Source: Corylus avellana (lineage: Eukaryota; Streptophyta; Magnoliopsida; Fagales; Betulaceae). From it: a stretch of DNA of 64,000 nt. Below are positions 52,362-63,782 of this stretch, one piece after another. The notes under the pieces were generated by a model. That model had not been told where the DNA came from, ran no database searches, and saw nothing but the letters and a program-made list of their open reading frames with translations. A program made the translations under genes and the position numbers. Position 1 is the first letter of the stretch; each line of letters begins with the position of its first letter. The stretch spans positions 14,077,134 through 14,141,133 of the forward strand of contig NC_081542.1 of the NCBI RefSeq assembly GCF_901000735.1. Direction: 5' to 3'.

Positions 52362-53356
52362 TTTTTTAAAATATTTTCTAATTTTTTATTATTTTTATTA
52401 TTATTTTTTAAATCTAAAATAATATTTTATTATTATTTTTGGTTAGTGAACATGTGTCCTATTTATGGCTTTAGGATTTTTAAAAAGAAATCCTAACCAT
52501 AAACTGGATATTCTCCAGTCCAAATTGGACTGGAGAGGATTTAATTTATTCCCTCCCCTTCCCCCATGTATATCCAAACCATGACCCAGATACTACCTCC
52601 TTAATTTCCCGCAAGCACCAAACCCCACAGGAGCTACTACTGTTAAAGTATTATTTAAATGATTAAATTTATTCATTTCTATCAACTTAAGATTTTGGGA
52701 TAACACCCCATAAATATTTTTTTTTGAAAATGATTTACGTGAAATTTGTTAATTTTATGATAAGATAATTCAAGAAATAAGAAGTCTTTTACTAATATAA
52801 TCTACTAGCTAGCCTCTAATATTCCATTATCAAATATATTATCATATATAGCCAAGTTGAAAAGTTAGTCGTGAACGATTCTCCCCTTGGTATTCAAAGT
52901 TCTTTATCCCTACAAGCATCCCTTTCATCCTACTCTATCTTCCAACTTGTTGCAATCTCAATTCCCCCAAGTTTAGTAGGAAGATTTCTATGTATCCAAA
53001 GATTTGTTAGATATTGTAGATCGAGATCGAGAAGGGTACTTATGTTCAACTCCAAGATAATTCCAACTTAAGCAAATGACAAGATAAATTTTGAAAGAAT
53101 TTTTGAAGCATCCACATCAAAGGAAGCATAAAAAGTTTGACATGTTGCCTAAGGAATGACAAAGTAAAAATCATGCATATCCTTAAAGGAAGAGGCGCTC
53201 AAGACAAGGCCATCCCACAAATTCGACCTCCTAACATGAAAATTATCCCCATAGATAGTCAACACCATGTAACTCCATTTACCGTGCACATTAACCCTAC
53301 AATGAGTAAGAAAATAAATTTGAAACTCCTACCTATATGAGTGTTAGTCTGTCAGA
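52362..53356. other. Unassigned intergenic sequence before mTERF-E
   Basis: AT-rich. A 22-bp inverted pair 'ttctccagtccaaatt' / 'aattggactggagagga' at about 52512-52541 can form a hairpin. Sequence from 52870 to 53350 does not match other mTERF upstream regions and is not recognised; it joins the mTERF-E remnant abruptly. Confidence 0.4.
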
Positions 53357-53951
53357 GATGGAGTGCCTCAATCTTCCATTTCTTTCTTGGTAAGTAATTA
53401 TCCCTGTGAAGCGTTCAGTAAGCATACGAGGTTTGTTGGGGCTATCCACCAGGTTATGGAAATGGGATTCGATCCCTTGAAAACGGTGTATGTCCTGGCA
53501 ATTCAAGTGTTATTGAAGTTAAGTAAACCGAAGTTGGAGTTTTATAAGAGGTGGGGTTGGTCAAAGAGCATGGCCGTGTCAGCATTTAAAAGGCATCCAA
53601 ATTGTATGCTTGCGTTGGAAGAGAAGATCACAAAAGCAATGGACTTCATTGTGAACAAAATGGGTTGGCCATTTGCTAACAATGCTATTAATCCTGCTTT
53701 TCTATTTTTCAGCATGGAGAAGAGGTATGCCTAGGTTTTCAGTTTTTCAGATTTTAGTACCAAAGGATTTGGTCAAGAATGATTTGTCCTTGTCGAGTAT
53801 CTTTAAACCTAATGAGAGGAGTTTTATGGAAAAGTTTGTGATCAAACACCAGGACGATATTCCTCAATTGTTGAATGTGTATCAGGGTAAGACGGATCTT
53901 CTGAAGGTTGGGAGTCGATCTGGGAAGGTATGTGTGGCTGAACAGTTGTAA
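53357..53951 (+). pseudogene. mTERF: mTERF pseudogene (copy E), 5'-truncated and frameshifted
   Basis: Homology to mTERF-D begins suddenly at 'ggagtgcctcaatcttccat' (codon about 207 of D) with unrelated sequence upstream, so the presequence and first repeats are missing. A 12-bp in-frame deletion removes part of the 'KLESKLELYK' segment near 53539. A 2-bp deletion near 53726, within what is 'aagaggataatgcc' in the other copies, shifts the frame; the rest continues in the next frame to 'VCVAEQL'. Closest to copy D ('SNYPCEAFSKHTRF', 'AVSAFKRHPNCML'). Non-functional. Confidence 0.9.
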
Positions 53952-54179
53952 CATTTTGGCTTCCAACCTAATTTAATTCTTGAATTTTTATTTTTTTATT
54001 TTTTATGGCTTTAGTTCCTGCTTACAATCTTTCTAGTATTATGTGATATCTTAGCTTAACTACAAAGTGATTTTATATGATAAGAATGTCTTTAGCTTAA
54101 GGCACCTAATGTGATTGATGCTCTATGCTCAAGACACTGGGCTGGAGGCCCTATGCATGTAGCAAATTTACCTTCTAGT

Positions 54180-54846
54180 TGTTAGGGGTGAACACAAATT
54201 TCAAATGCTCAGCGGAATTAATCTACTCCTCTTTGTGCAAATTAAATAGTAACACAATAGCAAAATAATAATCAAGCAAAACACCAAGATTTTTACGTAG
54301 AAAACCCTCCAATGCGAAGGTAAAAACCACGGAACCTAGTCCAATTAAATCTTCCACTATCAACAATAATGAGTTTACAATTTGTCTTCCCTAGAGAAAT
54401 ATCTAGAGGTTATCACCACATCAAGAATACATGCATTCTTGGATTAAACTTAAAATCATCACCCTAAAGTGGATTTCAACAAGAATAATGAAAGATCTTA
54501 CCAAGTAGGTATTAGCAACCAAGCGATTGGAGAGGAATTCCAACGATCAACACCAATCAATACGTAGCACTCGTCGTCAGGAGCAACACTCTAAAATTGC
54601 ATCAAGATCGAACCACAAACGACCTTCCAATCTTTGACGGATGTGAATAGGCGAAACCATTTTTTTCTCCATTTTCTTTTTCTTTCTCTCCCTGCACCGC
54701 ACTGCTTCTTTTTCTTCTCCTTCTATTCTTTTTGTCTCACGTGTTTCACTTAAACACACTCACCATGTGTTAGAAGTCTACTACAAACAAAACTCTTTGT
54801 TTTGTTGTAGTCCTTGTGGTCCCCACATAAGAGGGACCACCCAACA
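54180..54846 (-). mobile_element. Solo LTR, 667 bp, target duplication CTAGT
   Basis: Bounded by 'tgttaggggtg' and 'cacccaaca' (TG...CA) and flanked on both sides by 'ctagt' (54175-54179, 54847-54851). The paralogous unit at 39304-39317 has a single 'ctagt' and no insert. On the minus strand the end 'gtgttcacccctaaca' looks like the 3' end of a plant Copia LTR, giving the orientation. No internal region remains, so it arose by LTR-LTR recombination. It is unrelated in sequence to the LTRs at 55213. Confidence 0.85.
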
Positions 54847-54851
54847 CTAGT

Positions 54852-55212
54852 AAACCTACATTAGATCAATTACGGGAGTTAAACTTTACAAAGCGAGATT
54901 GGTTTGCCGACTCCCCTGCTTTGCCCTGTCCCTTAGACAGTGCATGGCAGCGCGTCAGTTGGACCTGCAAATTGTGATCGCCCCCCTGCAGACTGGTACC
55001 TCCCCTGTTGTACCGTAACTCCTCTGTTGCTTCTTTTGCGTGCGCTGCTCACTTTTAAAGTTAGGGATGGGTTGAGATCTCCTCCCCATCCCCACCACTG
55101 CCACTCTCTCCCTCGTTGGGTTCCCATCGTCCTATGAGAATAGTTGGTTAGTATGCTTGTTTGGCAGAATGTTTTGCATTTTACTTAGTTGTGTTGGTTT
55201 CTTAGTAGTTCC
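54852..55212 (+). mobile_element. LINE 3' UTR-type fragment in the mTERF-E tail
   Basis: Homologous to 39316-39664. It is interrupted at 55212 by the Copia element and resumes at 62362. Confidence 0.5.
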
Positions 55213-55762
55213 TGTAAGAAATTCCATTTAAAGTATGTCCCTTATGTCACATATATTATTGTAATTATAAAATATATATAATTACGGTGTTCAGTAATTT
55301 ATTTCAATTAAAGCTTATTGTGTAAATCAAATATTCTGAATTAAATTACTGATTTAATTCTTGTAGAACAAGTATTTGATTTCAATCAAATATTCTGAAT
55401 TAAATCACTGATTTAATTCTTGTGGAACAAGTTGATTTAATTAAAGATTTTATTTTTGTGGAATCAATTAGCTGTATTGATTTGATTTTTATTCCTTGAT
55501 GGGAGGAATAATTAAAGTAACAGCTCTAATTGAGGGTCTCCTGACCTATCTATAAATAAGGCCCGTGTATTCCATCAATTGGCACTCACTGGTAGGCATA
55601 GGTCAGAAGAACCTCTCAATATTTTTAGTTTTAATTTGGTTGCTGTGGAGTTGTTCTTCAAGCCGCTTAAGCAAAGCAATGGCCGGAGGTACATATATAT
55701 TAAACTATTTCCGCTGCTAATGTTATTGTTAATTAGCATTTAATATATATTGAATTCTTACA
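55213..55762 (+). repeat. 5' LTR of the Copia element
   Basis: 550 bp, with inverted 'tgtaag' / 'cttaca' ends. A TATA box 'tataaata' is at 55551-55558. Within it, an imperfect direct repeat of 'aatattctgaattaaat' occurs at 55328 and 55389. About ten substitutions and two or three indels separate it from the 3' LTR. Confidence 0.93.
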
Positions 55763-55764
55763 TG

Positions 55765-55776
55765 TGGTATCAGAGC
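55765..55776 (+). promoter_or_regulatory. Primer binding site of the Copia element
   Basis: 'tggtatcagagc' two bases after the LTR; complementary to the 3' end of initiator tRNA-Met, the usual plant Copia primer. Confidence 0.9.
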
Positions 55777-56099
55777 CTTTTCCAGGCCATATTTGCTTAG
55801 TCTAGTTTTAATATGTCTGCTGTTGATATTTTATTTTTGTTTCGATAATATTTTATTTTGTTTGTTTTGTTTTGTTTTGTTTTTTCTTTTTTTGTGATTA
55901 TCGAAACAAAACTCAGACCCACGGTTATTGAAACTGAGAACCATTTGTTCTCAACCACCATGAAACCCACGTATACATATGTTTTATTTGTTTTGACCAA
56001 ATTACTCATGTGGTATTGTTTCTTAAAACAAAAACATGTGGGGCCAATGGGTGATCAGGACCCTTGGTCCTTCACTTTCCTCTGGGTCTCTTTCGATTA

Positions 56100-56720
56100 G
56101 AATTTACTGGAGACAAGCTACAGAAACGCCCCACCTGCAGTGCCGATCTTTCCCCATTTCAGCACCGGTTTTTCACCTACCTGCAGCACCGGTATTCCCC
56201 CCTCCCACAACAGCGGCGTTGGCCGCATAAAGTGAGCTGCTGACGGAGGAAACCTATAAGGGGCCGCTGTGATGGGCAGAAACGGTGCCCACACGGGCTG
56301 CCGATTTCTGGCCGGAACGGCGGCCATTTCACCGGGGCTACCAAAAAAAAAAAAAAAAACGGCCGGCAGCCCCACAAAAGGGGTGCCTTTCGTTTTTTTG
56401 GCCGTTTGCGCATCAGGGAGCGGCTAAGCATGGCCGGCGCATCAAGGAACCGGCGCCGGTGCCTGGAGAATGGGGAAAGGGGAGAGGCGGCGGTTAAAGG
56501 GGCTAGGTTTCGGGTTTGGGGTCTTGTTATTCGGGTAGGGTTTTCAACCCGTTTTGACCTGATTCAAAAAAAAAAAAAAAAAAAACAAAACTGGGTCATT
56601 AAGTGGGCTGACCCAGAAGCCCAACCCGGATCAGCTAGCCCATTCCAGTAGCCCAACCTGGTTTAAAGTAGCTGGCCCATCCGGATTTAAAAAAAAAAAA
56701 AAAAAAAAGGGGCTCAGGTG
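56100..56720. other. GC-rich segment inside the Copia element
   Basis: Much more GC-rich than the rest of the element, with A-homopolymers at 56343-56359, 56566-56584 and 56690-56708 and pentanucleotides such as 'ggccgg' and 'cggcgcc'. No conserved domain was recognised in any frame. It could be 5' leader typical of this family or a secondary insertion. Confidence 0.4.
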
Positions 56721-57144
56721 GGTTTAGAACTTGGGTTCTTGAAGGATAAAGGGCCTAAGGTCAGTTCAAGACCATTTGGCTATTCAATTTATTAAGCTTT
56801 AATGTTACATTTATATTTATCTTATCTTTTTCAGTATTTGTTTCTTTAATACTTGAACTTAAGGATATATTTATTAATTGTTTAAATATAAATTGTTTGA
56901 TGCCTGGACCTGAGAATAATTAACTAAATCTCATGTGTTGGTGAATGTTTATGGTACTATCCAAAATTGCAATCGGAAAGCTCTGGCAAGGCAAGTCTTG
57001 GGACTTAAGTGTACCATTGTGCGCCCCCTCACTTACCTGGGACACTGTCCGGTTGTACTTTGGAAAAATACTGTTTACCCACTGACATGTTGGTTTTGTC
57101 TTTTATTCTTGGGAACTTTAGTTTTGGCATCTATACAGTTATTG

Positions 57145-57895
57145 GATGTTAATGAAGTCGTGATTATCATAATAATTTTGGGAGAGCCACAGCATCCCGA
57201 TTTTATAATGATAATTGCATCATGATCATATATGTGAACTTCATAAAGAAAATTAACATCCTGTTGTAATTAATTCATAAATTTAATTACTAATCCCCAC
57301 AAGGACGTTATTATTTTTATAACTTAATTAGAATAAGATAATAAATTTAACTTTAAAAATAAAATTTCTCTTAGGCCCACAGGTATGGAGGATTTTATTT
57401 ATTAAGGTTAAATTTATTAGTCCTATTAAAGAGTAAATTTCATGCGTGATCCAACCTTTGCCCACAGATAGGTTGAAATTTACTATTAAATTAGCATTGG
57501 TTAATTTAAGTAAATTCGATGTTAATGAAGTCGTAATTGTCATAATAATTTTTGGGAGAGCCACAGCATCCCGATTTTATAATGATAATTGCATCAAGAT
57601 TATATATATGAACTTCATAAAGAAAATTAACATCGTGTTGTAATTAATTCATAAATTTAATTTGCCAATCCCCACATGGACGTTTTTATTTTTATGAGTT
57701 GATTAGAATGAGATAGTAAATTTAACATTCAAAATAAAATTTCTCTTAGGCCCACAAGTACGAAAAATTTTATTTATTAATGCTAAATTTATTAGTCTTA
57801 TTAATAAAGAGTAAATTTCACGCGTGATGCACCTTTGCCCACAGGTAGGTTGAAATTTACTATTAAATTAACATTGATTAATTTAAATAAGGTTA
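57145..57895. repeat. 373-bp tandem duplication inside the Copia element
   Basis: The unit beginning 'gatgttaatgaagtcg' at 57145 is repeated at 57518 with roughly one difference per 15-20 bases ('gggagagccacagcatcccg', 'ataaaatttctcttaggccc' in both). It lies between the GC-rich leader and the Gag remnant. Confidence 0.9.
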
Positions 57896-58289
57896 TTTCA
57901 TAGCATTAAAGTATATAATTTTTCTTGGTTACTGGATGTATTCCTACTGCTTTAATTATTAGTATTTTATGTTCCAATAATTCATAGTGTTAATTTTTCC
58001 TGACTAAAAAGAAAAATGTGCTTTTCACTTTGGGGTGTTTGGAGACTGAATTGGCGTTTCTTGTGGACGAATCACCTTCTCCTACAGAATCAAGTACGCC
58101 ATATGAGATTATTAAACATGAACGATTGTAGTGATTTAAATCGCTTAAGTTTCAACGTTCATGAAATCTCATATCAAGTAAAGCATTAGGGTTTTATTTC
58201 TTAATGTTTTAGGGCCAAAGAAAGATCATTGAGGAACATTTAATGAGTTCCAATAAGGCTTTGGCCTGCACCCTAATAGAAAAGCTTTA

Positions 58290-58720
58290 AAGTAAAACCT
58301 TTTACAGTTTCAAAATGTGTTTGAACACATTATGGAAATGAAGGACATAACAGCTCATTATAAAGTCCCTAAAGGTTGAGTTTTTTGAGTCATTATGGTC
58401 AATTTTATTTTAAATTCTCTCATCTAAATATGATTTTTTTTTTTCAAATATCTTTTGGCACGCATAAGGATTACTGATCAATTAAGGAATTTCTGATCAT
58501 GTGTGTTCAAGAAGATGAGAGATTAAGACATGAGAATCCAGAAAGTTACTCATGTTAAGGGAAAGACCTTTATAGGCAATCATGTCCAATAGTTGATGAA
58601 TGAGAACAAGGTGCCAACAAAGTGTTATGGCAATTAAGATACTTGTTTCTCTTACACTAAGGAAAATTATGGGCATATAAAGAATGATTGCATAAAGTAT
58701 CATAAATGACTTGAAATAAA
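58290..58720 (+). pseudogene. Copia Gag remnant with damaged zinc knuckle
   Basis: Readable pieces include 'MCVQEDERLRHENPESY' (58497-58550), typical of the Gag C-terminal half, and 'YTKENYGHIKNDCIKYHK', the CCHC knuckle with its second Cys replaced. Frames are broken by stops. Confidence 0.55.
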
Positions 58721-59917
58721 GGTAATCTCATACACCTAGTGTGTCATAAATCTCCTTTATTGACTCTCCTAAGGACTATGTGGATTGAATTTGGTTTAGC
58801 GGTCCACGTTGTCAACATAATGCAGGGTTTTCTAAATAATACTTGTTTACAATTGGAGGTTGTTGGGATCTATAGATTAATTTTTTTTTTTTTTTAAATT
58901 CAGTTACATTATTTTGACCTTAATAATGTTTTTATATATTCCACAATTCTTTTAGAAATTTAATTTCTATTTTAGTTTGTTAAAATCAAGTTTGAATATT
59001 GTTAAAACTTTTGGGTGGAATATTAAATTAATGGTCTATTTAAAACTGATCTAGATCTCAATTTTCGGAAAATTAATCCCTGCATATAAATGTTGACATA
59101 AAGCAGAATCTTATGAATGAGAAAATCCTCTATGTTATGGCATTGGAGATTGGAATATATCTCTATAAAGAATAAAAGGTCAATAAATGATAGAGTTTTT
59201 ACGACTCTTGAAATTTACTATCTTTGGTATTTATGTGGACTGCATTAAGGAAAAGCAGACTAACTATACCACTAAAGGTACCAACAAAAGGATTTTTGAA
59301 ATTTTTGAGATCATGTACAGGTGTAACCTTTTTCATACTTCTTGCCTAAATGGTTAGAGATATCCTATCTCCTTCGGTAATAACCATATAAGGTTTATGT
59401 ATCTCTATCTTCTAAATCATAAGGTTTGGGCATTAATGCTTCCAGTACCTATAAGGTAGAAGTAGAGAAACAAAACAAAAGAAAATCAAGATCGTAAGAT
59501 CTGATAGAGGCAGATAGTATTATGGTAGGTACACGAAAATGGGACATGAAAGGTAATGTTCTATTCTCCTAATGGAGTGAAGCCTTAAAAACCGCTGTGT
59601 ATACATTTAACTCGATTCCATTCAGGGTTGTCCATAAGACACCTAAATTAAGGAATGAATGGAACTAAGTTCAAATTGTTTACACATATGGGGTTGTCTT
59701 GCTATAGTGAGGATTTATAATCCACACTTAAGGTAATTAGCTTCAAGGACAACTAGCGGAATTTTATAGGTTATACAATAAATTCCAAGGGGTTTAGGCT
59801 TATTGTTCTTCATTTAGTCCTAGAATTGTTGGGTCTAGATATTCAAAATTTCTAGAGGACGCTGAACTTAGTGGGAGTACTTATCCTCAAGGGATTGAAT
59901 TAGAGGAAGTACAAGAG

Positions 59918-61430
59918 TTGACTGAAGCCCCTTCACATGAAGGGTGTTTGATTGTGCTTAAGAAAAATCAAATTGATTATCTTCAAGCACAATCGGTTTC
60001 AGAACAGTCAACTCATAAGAAACAAGTTCAGAATGAACCTACTCAGACTTTGTCAAAAATAAATGAAGTAGGATTAAGAAGATTCTCTAGAATAAAGCGA
60101 CCAACAATCTCTAGTGATTATGTTGTATACTTCCAGAAGTCTGATTTTTATGTCGGACCTAAGGACGATCCAAAATTTGTTTTCACATCTTTTTGGGTGG
60201 AGATAACTTCACATTGTGTTTCAATGCCATGAAGGAGGAGATGAAATCTTTGGCTAAAATTCAAGTTTGCAATCTTGTTGACTTACCAAAGGGAGTTGTA
60301 ACCATAGGCTGCAAATGAGTTTATAAAACCTAAAAGGATGCTTCCGGGTAATGTTGAACGATATAAAGTTAGACTTGTAGCCAATGATCTTACTCAAAAG
60401 GAAGGCATTGATTATCATGGTATGAGTAGCTCATTTTGTTTTAGAGCTATATCAAAAGGATGTGAAAAACAATTTTCCTGAATAAGGATCTTAAGGAGGA
60501 GGTGTACATAAGACAACTTAAGGGGTTTTATTAATAACAGTCAAAAAGCTTGCAAATTAAGGATATCTATTAATGGACTAAGATATGTCTCTTATCAATG
60601 GTATACAAAATTTTTACAAGGTTATTACCTCACATGGGTTTATTGAGAACCTTGTTAATCATTGAATATACCTTAAGGTCAGTGGGAGTAAAGTTACATT
60701 TCTTTTAGTCCTGTATATAGATAATATTTTGCTTGCAAGCGTTAATTTAGGTTTGCTACATAAAGTTCCTCTCACTAAAGTTTTGTGAGAGATTCAGAAT
60801 GAAGAACTATGAATCTTCAGTAGCACCTATTATTAAAGGAGATAATGTCCCAAAATGTATCGGACAAAGGCAGATATTCCATGTGTATGCACAGGTCTAC
60901 ATTAGACCTGACATTGAAATAGCAGTTTGACTATTGGGTCAATATAGTATTATGGAATATGCAATGAACCAAGAACTATAGTTTAACCTAAAGATACACT
61001 TACCATTTGGTGGTGTTTATTCAGGTTTGATTTTTGCTAAATGTGTAGATAGTAGAGAATCAACTTCAGTATATATATACTGAAGATGTAGTAAGCAAAC
61101 TACAGTTCCTACATCTACCATAAAAGCAAAAGTCATTATATGCTGTGAATTAATTACACAGGCATTATGGTTGAGACATTTTTGTTAAAGGTCTTAAGAT
61201 TGTTGATTTTATAGTTAGACCCATAAAGATCTTCTGAATTAATTCTACTACAGTTATCTTTTCTAAGAATAAACTGAGAAGAAGCAGAAGTATGTATATC
61301 GACATAAAGTATCACTATGAAAGAGAATATTAAGTGACAATAAGTGTCTATTGAGCATATAAGTATTGAATTAATGATTGCGGATCCCATGACTAAAAGT
61401 TTACCGGTAAAGATAGTATAAAGTCATGTG
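59918..61430 (+). pseudogene. Copia integrase end, reverse transcriptase and RNase H remnants
   Basis: 'RRFSRIKRPTISSDYVVYFQ' (60070-60135) marks the linker before RT. RT pieces follow: 'VCNLVDLPKGVVTIGCK' (60266), 'GNVERYKVRLVAN' (60347) and a catalytic box 'LVLYIDNILLAS' (60703), where the second Asp of YVDD is Asn. RNase H pieces are 'YSGLIFAKCVDSRESTS' (61017) and 'YRHKVSL', 'IADPMTKSLPVKIV' (61380). Many stops and shifts. Confidence 0.75.
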
Positions 61431-61815
61431 GAATATATGAGATTCATTAATTGATTTGTGCTTAGTTTCTCTTTAATTGGTCTATAGACATAAAGGTTAT
61501 GTTATAAAGATTTTTGTGCACACATATATTATTCTTATCCGTGGGGATAAAATTAAAGTTGGACCCGAATGATTTATAGGAAGTTCATTCATAAAGTACA
61601 TTATCCATAAAGTACTCATTTAGGGAGATACTGCACATTGTGATACATAGAAGGGATGGCTTATCATATAAAAACTTTACCGCCATGATTCGTGCGTGGT
61701 ATTCCTTGAATAAGTGGGAGGATTCCATGAATGATTAGAATAAATAAAGTATTGGCCATATCATGGAACTGAACACCATAAGGAATTTATGTGTCATAAG
61801 GGCCAAGTGGAAGAA

Positions 61816-62356
61816 TGTAAGAAATTCCATTTAAAGTATGTCCCTTATGTCACGTATATTATTGTAATTATAAAATATATATAATTATGGTGTTCAGTAA
61901 TTTATTCCAATTAAAGCTTATTGTGTAAATCAAATATTCTGAATTAAATTACTGATTTAATTCTTGTAGAACAAGTATTTTATTTCAATCAAATATTCTG
62001 AATTAAATCACTGATTTAATTATTGTGGAACAAGTATTTGATTTAATTAAAGATTTTATTTTTGTGGAATCAATTAGCTGTATTGATTTGATTTTTATTC
62101 CTTGATGGGAGGAATAATTAAGGTAACAGCTCTAATTGGGGGTCTCCTGACCTACCTATAAAATTCCATCAATTGGCACTCACTGGTAGGCATAGGTCAG
62201 AAGAACCTCTCAATATTTTTAGTTTTAGTTTGGTTGCTGTGGAGTTGTTCTTCAAGCCGCTTAAGCAAAGCAATGGCCGGAGGTACATATATATTAAACT
62301 ATTTCCGCTGCTAATGTTATTGTTAATTAGGATTTAATATATATTGAATTCTTACA
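61816..62356 (+). repeat. 3' LTR of the Copia element
   Basis: 541 bp. It lacks about 13 bases just after the TATA box ('ctataaaattccatcaatt' versus 'ctataaataaggcccgtgt' in the 5' LTR). The third family member at 63783 keeps those bases, so the loss is specific to this LTR. Confidence 0.92.
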
Positions 62357-62361
62357 GTTCC

Positions 62362-63782
62362 TTGTGTTTGTTGTTTCGTCTAGTTGCTTTTCCTTTTCTG
62401 TGTTGCTGGCCTTCTCTCGCTCTATGTTGCTGGCTAGCGACTTTGTTGTGTGTTTCCCTCTTAAGTTTGAAAGCCTTTAGACTCAAAAAAATATCTAGTT
62501 TGTGCAAAAGGGTCTTCTTGGGATCTGCTAAAAGCCGTGTGGAGAGTTTCCTAACCGATCTGGAATGTTTGGTCTTGGTGAGCTTATGGTCCCTGACAAA
62601 GCTATGGAGCTAATCCGGTCTTTCTGGGTTTGAAAATGTACCTTCTAGGCCGAAAATTGCTGCTTCTAGTTACTGAATTTGCTTTATATGATCTTCTCTG
62701 GCATTATAACGAAAGATCTGTCAAAAATTGGATCGTAGTCTGGATTTGTCGGTTTAACAGTGGTATTGATTTGTATTTTTTATTGTATTGTGGCTGTTGC
62801 CTTTCGTTGTTTGGGGTGTGGATAGTTTTGGCTGTATAGTTTGGGTGGGTTGTATTGGCAGCTTGTATTTGACTGGTTGTTGTTGATTGTTTAGGCTGCT
62901 TGTGTTTGCTGGAGCGCTCTGACTTGATTGGTTGCTTCTGGTTTGGTTGGGCAGCTTGAATTTGGCTGGCCTTTTGGGTGTATTTTTGAGTTTGGTGAAT
63001 GTGTTGCTTGTGTTAATGAAAACTTTACTCATCAAAAAAATAATATGAAAGACCCTAATGATGACTGTTGGTGAATTACATCTGGTTTGTTGGCCGCTGA
63101 GAAGTGTTTTACTTGGTGTAACCTAACACGCTAAAGAGATAGCAACATAGAATGGGCGATTTGGTGCACAGCAGGAACTCATTTGGACCGAGTTAACTTA
63201 GCTGAACATATTTGGGATGCTTCACATCTTTGGTCTGCATAATAAGTTTTGCTATGATAAACTCTCATCCATATAATTCAATTAAAAACTCTTAAGAATC
63301 TCAATGTTTTAATTAGTAACAATCTTTAGAGAACATCACTCCTCCAAATGAAAGGAAAAGTATTAGTGTTGAGATGCATCCTTGCTCTCACATTGGAGTG
63401 AAAGAAGCTAGTCTAGGATGGTTATCCTGCAATGTGGAAATTCGAAAGCCTTGAAGAGGTGAATGTGGTTAACTTCTGTAACTGGGAAATGCCATCCCGC
63501 CGTCCAGTTGGAGTTAAACAAAATCATATTTGTGTTTCAAACCCCATTGCACATGTGTTGTAGTTTTTTTTACAGTACCTAAGCCAAATCTTTTGAGAAT
63601 ATCGTTTCCGTTGTGGTTTATTTTCAATTTTTCATAAATGAGCTCGAAATCATTAAGATCATCGGTTGCTAACATTGTGTGTGTATTTGTCCAATTTATT
63701 TCGTTAAGATCATCAGTTGAATAAAAGTTTTTTTCTTTTTTTTCGTTTTCTTTTTAGATTAGATTAGATTAGATGATGCACA
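62362..63782. other. Tail of the mTERF-E unit, continuing after the Copia element
   Basis: Collinear with 39665-41063, including the LINE insertion (62718-63040) and the (gatta)n tract. No gene is present; open frames here mirror those at 39666-40336. Confidence 0.7.

Larger units (their letters stand above)
55213..62356 (+). mobile_element. Ty1/Copia LTR retrotransposon, 7.1 kb, decayed coding region
   Basis: LTRs at 55213-55762 and 61816-62356 (TGTAAG...CTTACA), a 5-bp target duplication 'gttcc' (55208-55212, 62357-62361), a primer binding site 'tggtatcagagc' at 55765-55776 (initiator tRNA-Met type), and a purine-rich 'aagtggaagaa' before the 3' LTR. The order Gag remnant, RT, RNase H is Copia-like. 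No open frame exceeds about 105 codons in the conserved domains, so it cannot encode its own proteins. The empty site is at 39656-39664. Confidence 0.92.

Noticed and set aside
52870..53350. Possible LINE endonuclease remnant on the minus strand
   Set aside because: One short stretch resembled a 'W...YG...R..LW' pattern, but the rest of the domain and the catalytic residues could not be found.
55858..56651. Several short frames in the GC-rich Copia leader
   Set aside because: Overlapping frames on both strands in low-complexity GC-rich DNA, without Gag or Pol motifs.
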